A stretch of DNA of 64,000 nt, taken from the NCBI GenBank assembly GCA_021521415.1, contig JAIQDT010001113.1, positions 186,001-250,000 of the forward strand, read 5' to 3'. The position numbers were made by a program, and so were the translations under genes. The notes below the pieces were generated by a model. The model was not told the origin of the DNA. It did no database searches and worked only from the letters and a program-made list of their open reading frames with translations. Shown here in pieces: positions 48,101 through 62,700 of this stretch (the stretch's first letter is position 1; each line of letters opens with the position of its first letter). Source of the DNA: Bidens hawaiensis (Eukaryota > Streptophyta > Magnoliopsida > Asterales > Asteraceae).

Positions 48101-50640
48101 TGTGTATAAATTTGAAGTCTTAATTACAACATTTGGTTACAAAACAAGGCCTATATACTTTTAAGAGTTAATCTTTGCATTTTATATCTTGAATACGTAT
48201 GTTCATGTCCGTTCCATATCATGTATTCCCAGAACCGTCCATTAAATTCACAAAAAATAAATCATAAATAAACTGAAAAAGTTACGGTATTGTAAGGCAA
48301 GCCTTTGATCGGGAACCATTTTGTTCTGGTTTTTTTCCTTTTTTTGTTTTGGTGTAGTTATGGTGCCGTAACGACTAAAGAGCATGACAGAAACCGACCG
48401 AATTCGGGAAAACACAACGACTCAACACAATGGACCGTCAACGCTCGGGTTTGATAAATACCCACGAATTCGTGTCGACTTAATCTACAATGTTTGGGTT
48501 TAACCAACGCTCCTAAAAGGGTTAAATGTGAATAAATTTGAAGTCTTAATTTCAACATTTGATTAAAAAAAGGCTTATATACTTATAAGAGTTAATATTT
48601 TTATTTTATATCTTGAATCCGTATGTTCATGTCCGTTCCATATCGTGTATTCACATAACCGTCCATTAAATTCACAAAAAATTAATCGTAAATAAACTGA
48701 AAAAGTTTCGGTATTGTAAGGCAAGCCTTTGATCGGGAACCATATTGTTCTGGTTTTTTTACTTTTTTTTTTTGGTGTAGTTCTGGTGCCGTAACGACTA
48801 AAGAGCATGACAGAAACCGACCGAATTCGGGAAAACTCAACGACTCAACACAATGGACCGTCAACGCTCGGGTTTGATAAATACCCACGAATTCGTGTCG
48901 ACTTAATCTACAATGTTTGGGTTTAACCAACGCTCCTAAAAGGGTTAAATGTGAATAAATTTGAAGTCTTAATTTCAACATTTGATTAAAAAAAGGCTTA
49001 TATACTTATAAGAGTTAATATTTTTATTTTATATCTTGAATCCGTATGTTCATGTCCGTTCCATATCGTGTATTCCCATAACCGTCCATTAAATTCACAA
49101 AAAATTAATCGTAAATAAACTGAAAAAGTTTCGGTATTGTAAGGCAAGCCTTTGATCGGGAACCATATTGTTCTGGTTTTTTTACTTTTTTTTGTTTTGG
49201 TGTAGTTCTGGTGCCGTAACGACTAAAGAGCATGACAGAAACCGACCGAATTCGGGAAAACTCAACGACTCAACACAATGGACCGTCAACGCTCGGGTTT
49301 GATAAATACACACGAATTCGTGTCGACTTAATTTACAATGTTTGGGTTTAACCAACGCTCCTAAAAGGGTTAAATGTGTATAAATTTGAAGTCTTAATTA
49401 CAACATTTGGTTACAAAACAAGGCCTATATACTTTTAAGAGTTAATATTTGCATTTTATATCTTGAATACGTATGTTCATGTCCGTTCCATATCATGTAT
49501 TCCTAGAACCGTCCATTAAATTCACAAAAAATAAATCATAAATAAACTGAAAAAGTTACGGTATTGTAAGGCAAGCCTTTGATCGGGAACCATTTTGTTC
49601 TGGTTTTTTTCCTTTTTTGGTTTTGGTGTAGTTCTGGTGCCGTAACGACTAAAGAGCATGACAGAAACCGACCGAATTCGGGAAAACTCAACGACTCAAC
49701 ACAATGGACCGTCAACGCTCGGGTTTGATAAATACCCACGAATTCGTGTCGACTTAATCTACAATGTTTGGGTTTAACCAACGCTCCTAAAAGGGTTAAA
49801 TGTGAATAAATTTGAAGTCTTAATTTCAACATTTGATTCAAAAAAGGCTTATATACTTATAAGAGTTAATATTTTTATTTTATATCTTGAATCCGTATGT
49901 TCATGTCCGTTCCATATCGTGTATTCCCATAACCGTCCATTAAATTCACAAAAAATTAATCGTAAATAAACTGAAAAAGTTTCGGTATTGTAAGGCAAGC
50001 CTTTGATCGGGAACCATATTGTTCTGGTTTTTTTACTTTTTTTTGGTGTAGTTCTGGTACAGTAACGACTAAAGAGCATGACAGAAACCGACCGAATTCG
50101 CGCAAACTCAACGACTCAACACAATGGACCGTCAACGCTCGGGTTTGATAAAGACCCACGAATTCGTGTCGACTTAATCTACAATGTTTGGGTTTAACCA
50201 ACGCTCCTAAGAGGGTTAAATGTGTATAAATTTGAAGTCATAATTTCAACATTTGATTAAAAAAAGGCTTATACACTTTTAAGAGTTAATATTTGCATTT
50301 TATATCTTGAATCCGTATGTTCATGTCCGTTCCATATCATGTATTCCCAGAACCGTCCTTTAAATTCACAAAAAAAAAATCGTAAATAAACTGAAAAAGT
50401 TACGGTATTGTAAGGCAAGCCTTTGATCGGGAACCATTTTGTTCTGGCTTTTTTCCTTTTTTTGTTTTGGTGTAGTTCTGGTGCCGTAACGACTAAAGAG
50501 CATGACAGAAACCGACCGAATTCGGGAAAACTCAACGACTCAACACAATGGACCGTCAACGCTCGGGTTTGATAAATACCCACGAATTCGTGTCGACTTA
50601 ATCTACAATGTTTGGGTTTAACCAACGCTCCTAAAAGGTT
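45171..50640 (+). repeat. Array domain V: heterogeneous, divergent monomers 108-120
   Basis: This stretch has more single-copy changes than its neighbours and no stable higher-order unit apart from one trimer duplication. Distinctive marks are CATATTGTTCTGG with TTTTTATTTTATATC and ATCGTGTATTC in three monomers, GGGCTGTCGACGC at 47,580, and a B-type monomer at 48,006. The higher diversity suggests that it has been homogenised less recently than the flanking tetramer domains. Confidence 0.7.
48030..50040 (+). repeat. Three-monomer duplication with a divergent monomer (offset 1,274 bp)
   Basis: Anchors 48,006 and 48,432 recur at 49,280 and 49,706. Both copies carry AATACACACGAATTC, TTAATTTACAATG, TTAATTACAACATTTGG and GGTTACAAAACAAGGCC, then GAATACGTATG and ATCATAAATAAACTG. 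The GGTTACAAAACAAGG stretch replaces the usual oligo-A run and is found nowhere else in the window. The same CATATTGTTCTGG end follows in each. Confidence 0.85.
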
Positions 50641-52984
50641 AAATGTGTATAAATTTGAAGGCTTAATTTCAACATTTGATTAAAAAAAAGGCTTATATAC
50701 TTTTAAGAGTTAATATTTGCATTTTATATCTTGAATCCGTATGTTCATGTCCGTTCCATATCATGTATTCCTTGAACCATCCATTAAATTCAAAAAAACT
50801 AAATCGTAAATAAACTGAAAAAGTTACGGCATTGTAAGTCAAGTCTTTGATCGGGAACCTTTATGTTCTGGTTTTTTTTTTCTTTTTTTGTTTAGGTGTA
50901 GTTCTGGTACCGTAACGACTAAAGAGAATGACAAAAACCGACCGAATTCGCCCAAACTCAACGACTCAACACAATGGACCGTCATCGCTCGGGTTTGATA
51001 AATACCCACGAATTCGTTTCGACCTAATCTACAATGTTAGGGTTTAACCAATGCTACTAAAAGGGTTAAATGTGTATAAATTTGAAGTCTTAATTTCAAC
51101 ATTTGATTAAAAAAGGGCTTATATACTTTTAAGAGTTAATATTTGCATTTTATATCTTGAATCCGTAAGTTCATGTCCGTTCCATATCATGTATTCCCAT
51201 AACCGTCCATTAAATTCACAAAAAATAAATCGTAAATAAACTGAAAAAGTTACGGTATTGTAAGGCAAGCCTTTGATCGGGAACCATTTTGTTCTGGTTT
51301 TTTCCTTTTTTTGTTTTGGTGTAGTTCTGGTGCCGTAACGACTAAAGAGCATGACATAAACCGACCGAATTCGGGAAAACTCAACGACTCAACACAATGG
51401 ACCGTCAACGCTCAGGTTTGATAAATACCCACGAATTCGTGTCGACTTAATCTACAATGTTTGGGTTTAACCAACGCTCCTAAAAGGGTTAAATGTGTAT
51501 AAATATGAAGTCTTAATTTCAACATTTGATTAAAAAAAGGCTTATACACTTTTAAGAGTTAATATTTGCATTTTATATCTTGAATCCGTATGTTCATGTC
51601 CGTTCCATATCATGTATTCCCATAACCGTCCATTAAATTCACAAAAAATAAATCGTAAATAAACTGAAAAAGTTACGGTATTGTAAGGCAAGCCTTTGAT
51701 CGGGAACCATTTTGTTCTGGTTTTTTCCTTTTTTTGTTTTGGTGTAGTTCTGGTGCCGTAACGACTAAAGAGCATGACAGAAACCGACCGAATTCGGGAA
51801 AACTCAACGACTCAACACAATGGACCGTCAACGCTCGGGTTTGATAAATACCCACGAATTCATGTCGACTTAATCTACAATGTTTGGGTTTAACCAACGC
51901 TCCTAAAAGGTTAAATGTGTATAAATTTGAAGGCTTAATTTCAACATTTGATTAAAAAAAAGGCTTATATACTTTTAAGAGTTAATATTTGCATTTTATA
52001 TCTTGAATCCGTATGTTCATGTCCGTTCCAAATCATGTATTCCTAGAACCATCCATTAAATTCAAAAAAACAAAATCGTAAATAAACTGAAAAAGTTACG
52101 GCATTGTAAGTCAAGTCTTTGATCGGGAACCATTTTGTTCTGGTTTTTTTTTCCGTTTTTTGTTTAGGTGTAGTTCTGGTACCGTAACGACTAAAGAGAA
52201 TGACAAAAACCGACCGAATTCGCCCAAACTCAACGACTCAACACAATGGACCGTCATCGCTCGGGTTTGATAAATACCCACGAATTTGTTTCGACTTAAT
52301 CTACAATGTTAGGGTTTAACCAAAGCTACTAAAAGGGTTAAATGTGTATAAATTTGAAGTCTTAATTTCAACATTTGATTAAAAAAGGGCTTATATACTT
52401 TTAAGAGTTAATATTTGCATTTTATATCTTGAATCCGTAAGTTCATGTCCGTTCCATATCATGTATTCCCATAACCGTCCATTAAATTCACAAAAAATAA
52501 ATCGTAAATAAACTGAAAAAGTTACGGTATTGTAAGGCAAGCCTTTGATCGGGAACCATTTTGTTCTGGTTTTTTCCTTTTTTTGTTTTGGTGTAGTTCT
52601 GGTGCCGTAACGACTAAAGAGCATGACATAAACCGACCGAATTCGGGAAAACTCAACGACTCAACACAATGGACCGTCAACGCTCAGGTTTGATAAATAC
52701 CCACGAATTCGTGTCGACTTAATCTACAATGTTTGGGTTTAACCAACGCTCCTAAAAGGGTTAAATGTGTATAAATATGAAGTCTTAATTTCAACATTTG
52801 ATTAAAAAAAGGCTTATACACTTTTAAGAGTTAATATTTGCATTTTATATCTTGAATCCGTATGTTCATGTCCGTTCCATATCATGTATTCCCAGAACCG
52901 TCCTTTAAATTCACAAAAAAAAAATCGTAAATAAACTGAAAAAGTTACGGTATTGTAAGGCAAGCCTTTGATCGGGAACCATTT

Positions 52985-55900
52985 TGTTCTGGTTTTTTTA
53001 CTTTTTATTGTTTTGGTGTAGTTATGGTGCCGTAACGACTTAAGAGCTTGACAGAAACTGACCGAATTCTAGAAAACTCAATGACTCAACACAATGGACC
53101 GTCAACGCTCGGGTTTGATAAATACCCACGAATTCATGTCGACTTAATCTACAATGTTTGGGTTTAACCAACGCTCCTAAAAGGGTTAAATGTGTATAAA
53201 TTTGAAGTCTTAATTTCAACATTTGATTAAAAAAAGGCTTATACACTTTTAAGAGTTAATATTTGCATTTTATATCTTGAATCCGTATGTTCATGTCCGT
53301 TCCATATCATGTATTCCCATAACCGTCCATTAAATTCACAAAAAATAAATCGTAAATAAACTGAAAAAGTTACGGTATTGTAAGGCAAGCCTTTGATCGG
53401 GAACCATTTTGTTCTGGTTTTTTCCTTTTTTTGTTTTGGTGGAGTTCTGGTGCCGTAACGACTAAAGAGCATGACAGAAACCGACCGAATTCGGGAAAAC
53501 TCAACGACTCAACACAATGGACCGTCAACGCTCGGGTTTGATAAATACCCACGAATTCGTGTCGACTTAATCTACAATGTTTGGGTTTAACCAACGCTCC
53601 TAAAAGGTTAATTGTGTATAAATTTGAAGGCTTAATTTCAACATTTGATTAAAAAAAAGGCTTATATACTTTTAAGAGTTAATATTTGCATTTTATATCT
53701 TGAATCCGTATGTTCATGTCCGTTCCATATCATGTATTCCTAGAACCATCCATTAAATTCAAAAAAACTAAATCGTAAATAAACTGAAAAAGTTACGGCA
53801 TTGTAAGTCAAGTCTTTGATCGGGAATCATTTTGTTCTGGTTTTTTTTTCCGTTTTTTGTTTAGGTGTAGTTCTGGTACCGTAACGACTAAAGAGAATGA
53901 CAAAAACCGACCGAATTCGCCCAAACTCAACGACTCAACACAATGGACCGTCATCGCTCGGGTTTGATAAATACCCACGAATTCGTTTCGACTTAATCTA
54001 CAATGTTAGGGTTTAACCAATGCTACTAAAAGGGTTAAATGTGTATAAATTTGAAGTCTTAATTTCAACATTTGATTAAAAAAGGGCTTATATACTTTTA
54101 AGAGTTAATATTTGCATTTTATATCTTGAATCCGTAAGTTCATGTCCGTTCCATATCATGTATTCCCATAACCGTCCATTAAATTCACAAAAAATAAATC
54201 GTAAATAAACTGAAAAAGTTACGGTATTGTAAGGCAAGCCTTTGATCGGGAACCATTTTGTTCTGGTTTTTTCCTTTTTTTGTTTTGGTGTAGTTCTGGT
54301 GCCGTAACGACTAAAGAGCATGACATAAACCGACCGAATTCGGGAAAACTCAACGACTCAACACAATGGACCGTCAACGCTCAGGTTTGATAAATACCCA
54401 CGAATTCGTGTCGACTTAATCTACAATGTTTGGGTTTAACCAACGCTCCTAAAAGGGTTAAATGTGTATAAATATGAAGTCTTAATTTCAACATTTGATT
54501 AAAAAAAGGCTTATACACTTTTAAGAGTTAATATTTTCATTTTATATATTGAATCCGTATGTTCATGTCCGTTCCATATCATGTATTCCCAGAACCGTCC
54601 TTTAAATTCACAAAAAAAAAATCGTAAATAAACTGAAAAAGTTACGGTATTGTAAGGCAAGCCTTTGATCGGGAACCATTTTGTTCTGGTTTTTTTACTT
54701 TTTATTGTTTTGGTGTAGTTATGGTGCCGTAACGACTTAAGAGCTTGACAGAAACTGACCGAATTCTAGAAAACTCAACGACTCAACACAATGGACCGTC
54801 AACGCTCGGGTTTGATAAATACCCACGAATTCGTGTCGACTTAATCTACAATGTTTGGGTTTAACCAACGCTCCTAAAAGGGTTAAATGTGTATAAATTT
54901 GAAGTCTTAATTTCAACATTTGATTAAAAAAAGGCTTATACACTTTTAAGAGTTAATATTTGCATTTTATATCTTGAATCCGTATGTTCATGTCCGTTCC
55001 ATATCATGTATTCCCATAACCGTCCATTAAATTCACAAAAAATAAATCGTAAATAAACTGAAAAAGTTAAGGTATTGTAAGGCAATCCTTTGATCGGGAA
55101 CCATTTTGTTTTGGTTTTTTTTCCTTTTTTTGTTTTGGTTTAGTTCTGGTACCGTAACGACAAAAGAGCATGACAGAAACCGACCGAATTCGCGCAAACT
55201 CAACGACTCAACACAATGGACCGTCAACGCTCGGGTTTGATAAATACCCACGAATTCGTGTCGACTTAATCTACAATGTTTGGGTTTACCAACGCTCCTA
55301 AAAGGGTTAAATGTGTATAAATTTGAAGGCTTAATTTCAACATTTGATTAAAAAAAAGGCTTATATACTTTTAAGAGTTAATATTTGCATTTTATATCTT
55401 GAATCCGTATGTTCATGTCCGTTCCATATCATGTATTCCCATAACCGTCCATTAAATTCACAAAAAATAAATCGTAAATAAACTGAAAAAGTTACGGTAT
55501 TGTAAGGCAAGCCTTTGATCGGGAACCATTTGTTCTGGTTTTTTCCATTTTTGTTTTGGTGTAGTTCTTGTGCCGTAACGACTAAAGAGCATGACAGAAA
55601 CCGACCGAATTCGGGAAAACTCAACGACTCAACACAATGGACCGTCAACGCTCGGGTTTGATAAATACCCACGAATTCGTGTCGACTTAATCTACAATGT
55701 TTGGGTTTAACCAACGCTCCTAAAAGGGTTAAATGTGTATAAATTTGAAGTCTTAATTTCAACATTTGATTAAAAAAAGGCTTATACACTTTTAAGAGTT
55801 AATATTTGCGTTTTATATCTTGAATCCGTATGTTCATGTCCGTTCCATATCATGTATTCCCAAAACCGTCCTTTAAATTCACAAAAAAGAAATCGTAAAT

Positions 55901-56375
55901 AAACTGAGAAAGTTACGGTATTGTAAGGCAAGCCTTTGATCGGGAACCATTTTGTTCTGGTTTTTTCCTTTTTATTGTTTTGGTGTAGTTATGGTGCCGT
56001 AACGACTTAAGAGCATGACATAAACCGACCGAATTCGGGAAATCTCAACGACTCAACACAATGGACCGTCAACGCTCAGGTTTGATAAATACCCACGAAT
56101 TCGTGTCGACTTAATCTACAATGTTTGGGTTTAACCAACGCTCCTAAAAGGGTTAAATGTGTATAAATATGAAGTCTTAATTTCAACAATAATTAAAAAA
56201 AGGCTTATACACTTTTAAGAGTTAATATTTGCATTTTATATCTTGAATCCGTATGTTCATGTCCGTTCCATATCATGTATTCCCATAACCGTCCATTAAA
56301 TTCACAAAAAATAAATCGTAAATAAACTGAAAAAGTTAAGGTATTGTAAGGCAATCCTTTGATCGGGAACCATTT
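52985..56375 (+). repeat. Octamer higher-order unit F-D-E-D''-F-B-D-D'', copy 1 (3,391 bp)
   Basis: Anchors 53,096, 53,519, 53,945, 54,368, 54,793, 55,218, 55,639 and 56,063 recur 3,391-3,392 bp later. The shared rare marks are CAATGACTCAAC, GAATTCATGTCG, GGGAATCATTTTG, TATATATTGAATCC, GGGTTTACCAACG, GTTCTTGTGCC, TTTGCGTTTTATATC, AAAAAAGAAATCG and GGGAAATCTC. Private to copy 1 are GGTGGAGTTC (53,438), the missing T in CCATTTGTTC (55,528) and CAACAATAATT (56,185). Confidence 0.92.
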
Positions 56376-59300
56376 TGTTCTGGTTTTTTTACTTTTTATT
56401 GTTTTGGTGTAGTTATGGTGCCGTAACGACTTAAGAGCTTGACAGAAACTGACCGAATTCTAGAAAACTCAATGACTCAACACAATGGACCGTCAACGCT
56501 CGGGTTTGATAAATACCCACGAATTCATGTCGACTTAATCTACAATGTTTGGGTTTAACCAACGCTCCTAAAAGGGTTAAATGTGTATAAATTTGAAGTC
56601 TTAATTTCAACATTTGATTAAAAAAAGGCTTATACACTTTTAAGAGTTAATATTTGCATTTTATATCTTGAATCCGTATGTTCATGTCCGTTCCATATCA
56701 TGTATTCCCATAACCGTCCATTAAATTCACAAAAAATAAATCGTAAATAAACTGAAAAAGTTACGGTATTGTAAGGCAAGCCTTTGATCGGGAACCATTT
56801 TGTTCTGGTTTTTTCCTTTTTTTGTTTTGGTGTAGTTCTGGTGCCGTAACGACTAAAGAGCATGACAGAAACCGACCGAATTCGGGAAAACTCAACGACT
56901 CAACACAATGGACCGTCAACGCTCGGGTTTGATAAATACCCACGAATTCGTGTCGACTTAATCTACAATGTTTGGGTTTAACCAACGCTCCTAAAAGGTT
57001 AAATGTGTATAAATTTGAAGGCTTAATTTCAACATTTGATTAAAAAAAAGGCTTATATACTTTTAAGAGTTAATATTTGCATTTTATATCTTGAATCCGT
57101 ATGTTCATGTCCGTTCCATATCATGTATTCCTAGAACCATCCATTAAATTCAAAAAAACTAAATCGTAAATAAACTGAAAAAGTTACGGCATTGTAAGTC
57201 AAGTCTTTGATCGGGAATCATTTTGTTCTGGTTTTTTTTTCCGTTTTTTGTTTAGGTGTAGTTCTGGTACCGTAACGACTAAAGAGAATGACAAAAACCG
57301 ACCGAATTCGCCCAAACTCAACGACTCAACACAATGGACCGTCATCGCTCGGGTTTGATAAATACCCACGAATTCGTTTCGACTTAATCTACAATGTTAG
57401 GGTTTAACCAATGCTACTAAAAGGGTTAAATGTGTATAAATTTGAAGTCTTAATTTCAACATTTGATTAAAAAAGGGCTTATATACTTTTAAGAGTTAAT
57501 ATTTGCATTTTATATCTTGAATCCGTAAGTTCATGTCCGTTCCATATCATGTATTCCCATAACCGTCCATTAAATTCACAAAAAATAAATCGTAAATAAA
57601 CTGAAAAAGTTACGGTATTGTAAGGCAAGCCTTTGATCGGGAACCATTTTGTTCTGGTTTTTTCCTTTTTTTGTTTTGGTGTAGTTCTGGTGCCGTAACG
57701 ACTAAAGAGCATGACATAAACCGACCGAATTCGGGAAAACTCAACGACTCAACACAATGGACCGTCAACGCTCAGGTTTGATAAATACCCACGAATTCAT
57801 GTCGACTTAATCTACAATGTTTGGGTTTAACCAACGCTCCTAAAAGGGTTAAATGTGTATAAATATGAAGTCTTAATTTCAACATTTGATTAAAAAAAGG
57901 CTTATACACTTTTAAGAGTTAATATTTTCATTTTATATATTGAATCCGTATGTTCATGTCCGTTCCATATCATGTATTCCCAGAACCGTCCTTTAAATTC
58001 ACAAAAAAAAAATCGTAAATAAACTGAAAAAGTTACGGTATTGTAAGGCAAGCCTTTGATCGGGAACCATTTTGTTCTGGTTTTTTTACTTTTTATTGTT
58101 TTGGTGTAGTTATGGTGCCGTAACGACTTAAGAGCTTGACAGAAACTGACCGAATTCTAGAAAACTCAACGACTCAACACAATGGACCGTCAACGCTCGG
58201 GTTTGATAAATACCCACGAATTCGTGTCGACTTAATCTACAATGTTTGGGTTTAACCAACGCTCCTAAAAGGGTTAAATGTGTATAAATTTGAAGTCTTA
58301 ATTTCAACATTTGATTAAAAAAAGGCTTATACACTTTTAAGAGTTAATATTTGCATTTTATATCTTGAATCCGTATGTTCATGTCCGTTCCATATCATGT
58401 ATTCCCATAACCGTCCATTAAATTCACAAAAAATAAATCGTAAATAAACTGAAAAAGTTAAGGTATTGTAAGGCAATCCTTTGATCGGGAACCATTTTGT
58501 TTTGGTTTTTTTTCCTTTTTTTGTTTTGGTTTAGTTCTGGTACCGTAACGACAAAAGAGCATGACAGAAACCGACCGAATTCGCGCAAACTCAACGACTC
58601 AACACAATGGACCGTCAACGCTCGGGTTTGATAAATACCCACGAATTCGTGTCGACTTAATCTACAATGTTTGGGTTTACCAACGCTCCTAAAAGGGTTA
58701 AATGTGTATAAATTTGAAGGCTTAATTTCAACATTTGATTAAAAAAAAGGCTTATATACTTTTAAGAGTTAATATTTGCATTTTATATCTTGAATCCGTA
58801 TGTTCATGTCCGTTCCATATCATGTATTCCCATAACCGTCCATTAAATTCACAAAAAATAAATCGTAAATAAACTGAAAAAGTTACGGTATTGTAAGGCA
58901 AGCCTTTGATCGGGAACCATTTTGTTCTGGTTTTTTCCATTTTTGTTTTGGTGTAGTTCTTGTGCCGTAACGACTAAAGAGCATGACAGAAACCGACCGA
59001 ATTCGGGAAAACTCAACGACTCAACACAATGGACCGTCAACGCTCGGGTTTGATAAATACCCACGAATTCGTGTCGACTTAATCTACAATGTTTGGGTTT
59101 AACCAACGCTCCTAAAAGGGTTAAATGTGTATAAATTTGAAGTCTTAATTTCAACATTTGATTAAAAAAAGGCTTATACACTTTTAAGAGTTAATATTTG
59201 CGTTTTATATCTTGAATCCGTATGTTCATGTCCGTTCCATATCATGTATTCCCAAAACCGTCCTTTAAATTCACAAAAAAGAAATCGTAAATAAACTGAG

Positions 59301-59766
59301 AAAGTTACGGTATTGTAAGGCAAGCCTTTGATCGGGAACCATTTTGTTCTGGTTTTTTCCTTTTTATTGTTTTGGTGTAGTTATGGTGCCGTAACGACTT
59401 AAGAGCATGACATAAACCGACCGAATTCGGGAAATCTCAACGACTCAACACAATGGACCGTCAACGCTCAGGTTTGATAAATACCCACGAATTCGTGTCG
59501 ACTTAATCTACAATGTTTGGGTTTAACCAACGCTCCTAAAAGGGTTAAATGTGTATAAATATGAAGTCTTAATTTCAACATTTGATTAAAAAAAGGCTTA
59601 TACACTTTTAAGAGTTAATATTTGCATTTTATATCTTGAATCCGTATGTTCATGTCCGTTCCATATCATGTATTCCCATAACCGTCCATTAAATTCACAA
59701 AAAATAAATCGTAAATAAACTGAAAAAGTTAAGGTATTGTAAGGCAATCCTTTGATCGGGAACCAT
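56376..59766 (+). repeat. Octamer higher-order unit, copy 2
   Basis: This is the partner of 52,985-56,375, with anchors from 56,487 to 59,455. The junction is visible at about 56,355-56,395. A B-type segment (AAGTTAAGG, CAATCCTTTG) switches to F-type (GTTCTGG, TTACTTTTTATTG) within the shared GATCGGGAACCATTTTGTT. At the matching point after copy 2 (about 59,770) the B-type monomer simply continues as GTTTTGG. That is the signature of an unequal crossover between a B and an F monomer. Confidence 0.92.
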
Positions 59767-62700
59767 TTTGTTTTGGTTTTTTTTCCTTTTTTTGTTTTGG
59801 TTTAGTTCTGGTACCGTAACGACAAAAGAGTATGACTGAAACCGACCGAATTCGCGCAAACTCAACGACTCAACACAATGGACCGTCAACGCTCGGGTTT
59901 GATAAATACCCACGAATTCGTGTCGACTTAATCTACAATGTTTGGGTTTAACCAACGCTCCTAAAAGGGTTAAATGTGTATAAATTTGAAGGCTTAATTT
60001 CAACATTTGATTAAAAAAAAGGCTTATATACTTTTAAGAGTTAATATTTGCATTTTATATCTTGAATCCGTATGTTCATATCCGTTCCATATCATGTATT
60101 CCCATAACCGTCCATTAAATTCACAAAAAATAAATCGTAAATAAGCTGAAAAAGTTACAGTATTGTAAGGCAAGCCTTTGATCGGGAACCATTTTGTTCT
60201 GGTTTTTTCCTTTTTTTGTTTTGTGTAGTTCTGGTGCCGTAACGACTAAAGAGCATGACAGAAACCGACCGAATTCGGGAAAACTCAACGACTCAACACA
60301 ATGGACCGTCAACGCTCGGGTTTGATAAATACCCACGAATTTGTGTCGACTTAATCTACAATGTTTGGGTTTAACCAACGCTCCTAAAAGGTTAAATGTG
60401 TATAAATTTGAAGGCTTAATTTCAACATTTGATTAAAAAAAAGGCTTATATACTTTTAAGAGTTAATATTTGCATTTTATATCTTGAATCCGTATATTCA
60501 TGTCCGTTCCATATCATGTATTCCTAGAACCATCCATTACATTCAAAAAAACCAAATCGTAAATAAACTGAAAAAGTTACGGCATTGTAAGTCAAGTGTT
60601 TGATCGGGAACCATTTTGTTCTGGTTTTTTTTTTTCCGTTTTTTGTTTAGGTGTAGTTCTGGTACCGTAACGACTAAAGAGAATGACAAAAACCGACCGA
60701 ATTCGCCCAAACTCAACGACTAAACAAAATGGACCATCATCGCTCGGGTTTGATAAATACCCACGAATTCGTTTCGACTTAATCTACAATGTTAGGGTTT
60801 AACCAACGCTACTAAAAGGGTTAAATGTGTATAAATTTGAAGTCTTAATTTCAACATTTGATTAAAAAAGGGCTTATATACTTTTAAGAGTTAATATTTG
60901 CATTTTATATCTTGAATCCGTAAGTTCATGTCCGTTCCATATCATGTATTCCCATAACCGTCCATTAAATTCACAAAAAATAAATCGTAAATAAACTGAA
61001 AAAGTTACGGTATTGTAAGGCAAGCCTTTGATCGGGAACCATTTTGTTCTGGTTTTTTCCTTTTTTTGTTTTGGTGTAGTTCTGGTGCCGTAACGACTAA
61101 AGAGCATGACATAAACCGACCGAATTCGGGAAAACTCAACGACTCAACACAATGGACCGTCAACGCTCAGGTTTGATAAATACCCACGAATTCGTGTCGA
61201 CTTAATCTACAATGTTTGGGTTTAACCAACGCTCCTAAAAGGGTTAAATGTGTATAAATATGAAGTCTTAATTTCAACATTTGATTAAAAAAAGGCTTAT
61301 ACATTTTTAAGAGTTAATATTTGCATTTTATAACTTGAATCCGTATGTTCATGTCCGTTCCATATCATGTATTCCCAGAACCGTCCTTTAAATTCACAAA
61401 AAAAAAATCGTAAATAAACTGAAAAAGTTACGGTATTGTAAGGCAAGCCTTTGATCGGGAACCATTTTGTTCTGGTTTTTTTACTTTTTATTGTTTTGGT
61501 GTAGTTATGGTGCCGTAACGACTTAAGAGCTTGACAGAAACTGACCGAATTCTAGAAAACTCAACGACTCAACACAATGGACCGTCAACGCTCGGGTTTG
61601 ATAAATACCCACGAATTCGTGTCGACTTAATCTACAATGTTTGGCTTTAACCAACGCTCCTAAAAGGGTTAAATGTGTATAAATTTGAAGTCTTAATTTC
61701 AACATTTGATTAAAAAAAGGCTTATACACTTTTAAGAGTTAATATTTGCATTTTATATCTTGAATGCGTATGTTCATGTCCGTTCCATATCATGTATTTC
61801 CATAACCGTCCATTAAATTCACAAAAAATAAATCGTAAATAAACTGAAAAAGTTAAGGTATTGTAAGGCAATCCTTTGATCGGGAACCATTTTGTTTTGG
61901 TTTTTTTTCCTTTTTTTGTTTTGGTTTAGTTCTGGTACCGTAACGACAAAAGAGCATGACAGAAACCGACCGAATTCGCGCAAACTCAACGACTCAACAC
62001 AATGGACCGTCAACGCTCGGGTTTGATAAATACCCACGAATTCGTGTCGACTTAATCTACAATGTTTGGGTTTAACCAACGCTCCTAAAAGGGTTAAATG
62101 TGTATAAATTTGAAGGCTTAATTTCAACATTTGATTAAAAAAAAGGCTTATATACTTTTAAGAGTTAATATTTGCATTTTATATCTTGAATCCGTATGTT
62201 CATGTCCGTTCCATATCATGTATTCCCATAACCGTCCATTAAATTCACAAAAAATAAATCGTAAATAAACTGAAAAAGTTACGGTATTGTAAGGCAAGCC
62301 TTTGATCGGGAACCATTTTGTTCTGGTTTTTTCCTTTTTTTGTTTTTGTGTAGTTCTTGTGCCGTAACGACTAAAGAGCATGACAGAAACCGACCGAATT
62401 CGGGAAAACTCAACGACTCAACACAATGGACCGTCAACGCTCGGGTTTGATAAATACCCACGAATTCGTGTCGACTTAATCTACAATGTTTGGGTTTAAC
62501 CAACGCTCCTAAAAGGGTTAAATGTGTATAAATTTGAAGTCTTAATTTCAACATTTGATTAAAAAAAGGCTTATACACTTTTAAGAGTTAATATTTGCGT
62601 TTTATATCTTGAATCCGTATGTTCATGTCCGTTCCATATCATGTATTCCCAGAACCGTCCTTTAAATTCACAAAAAAGAAATCGTAAATAAACTGAAAAA

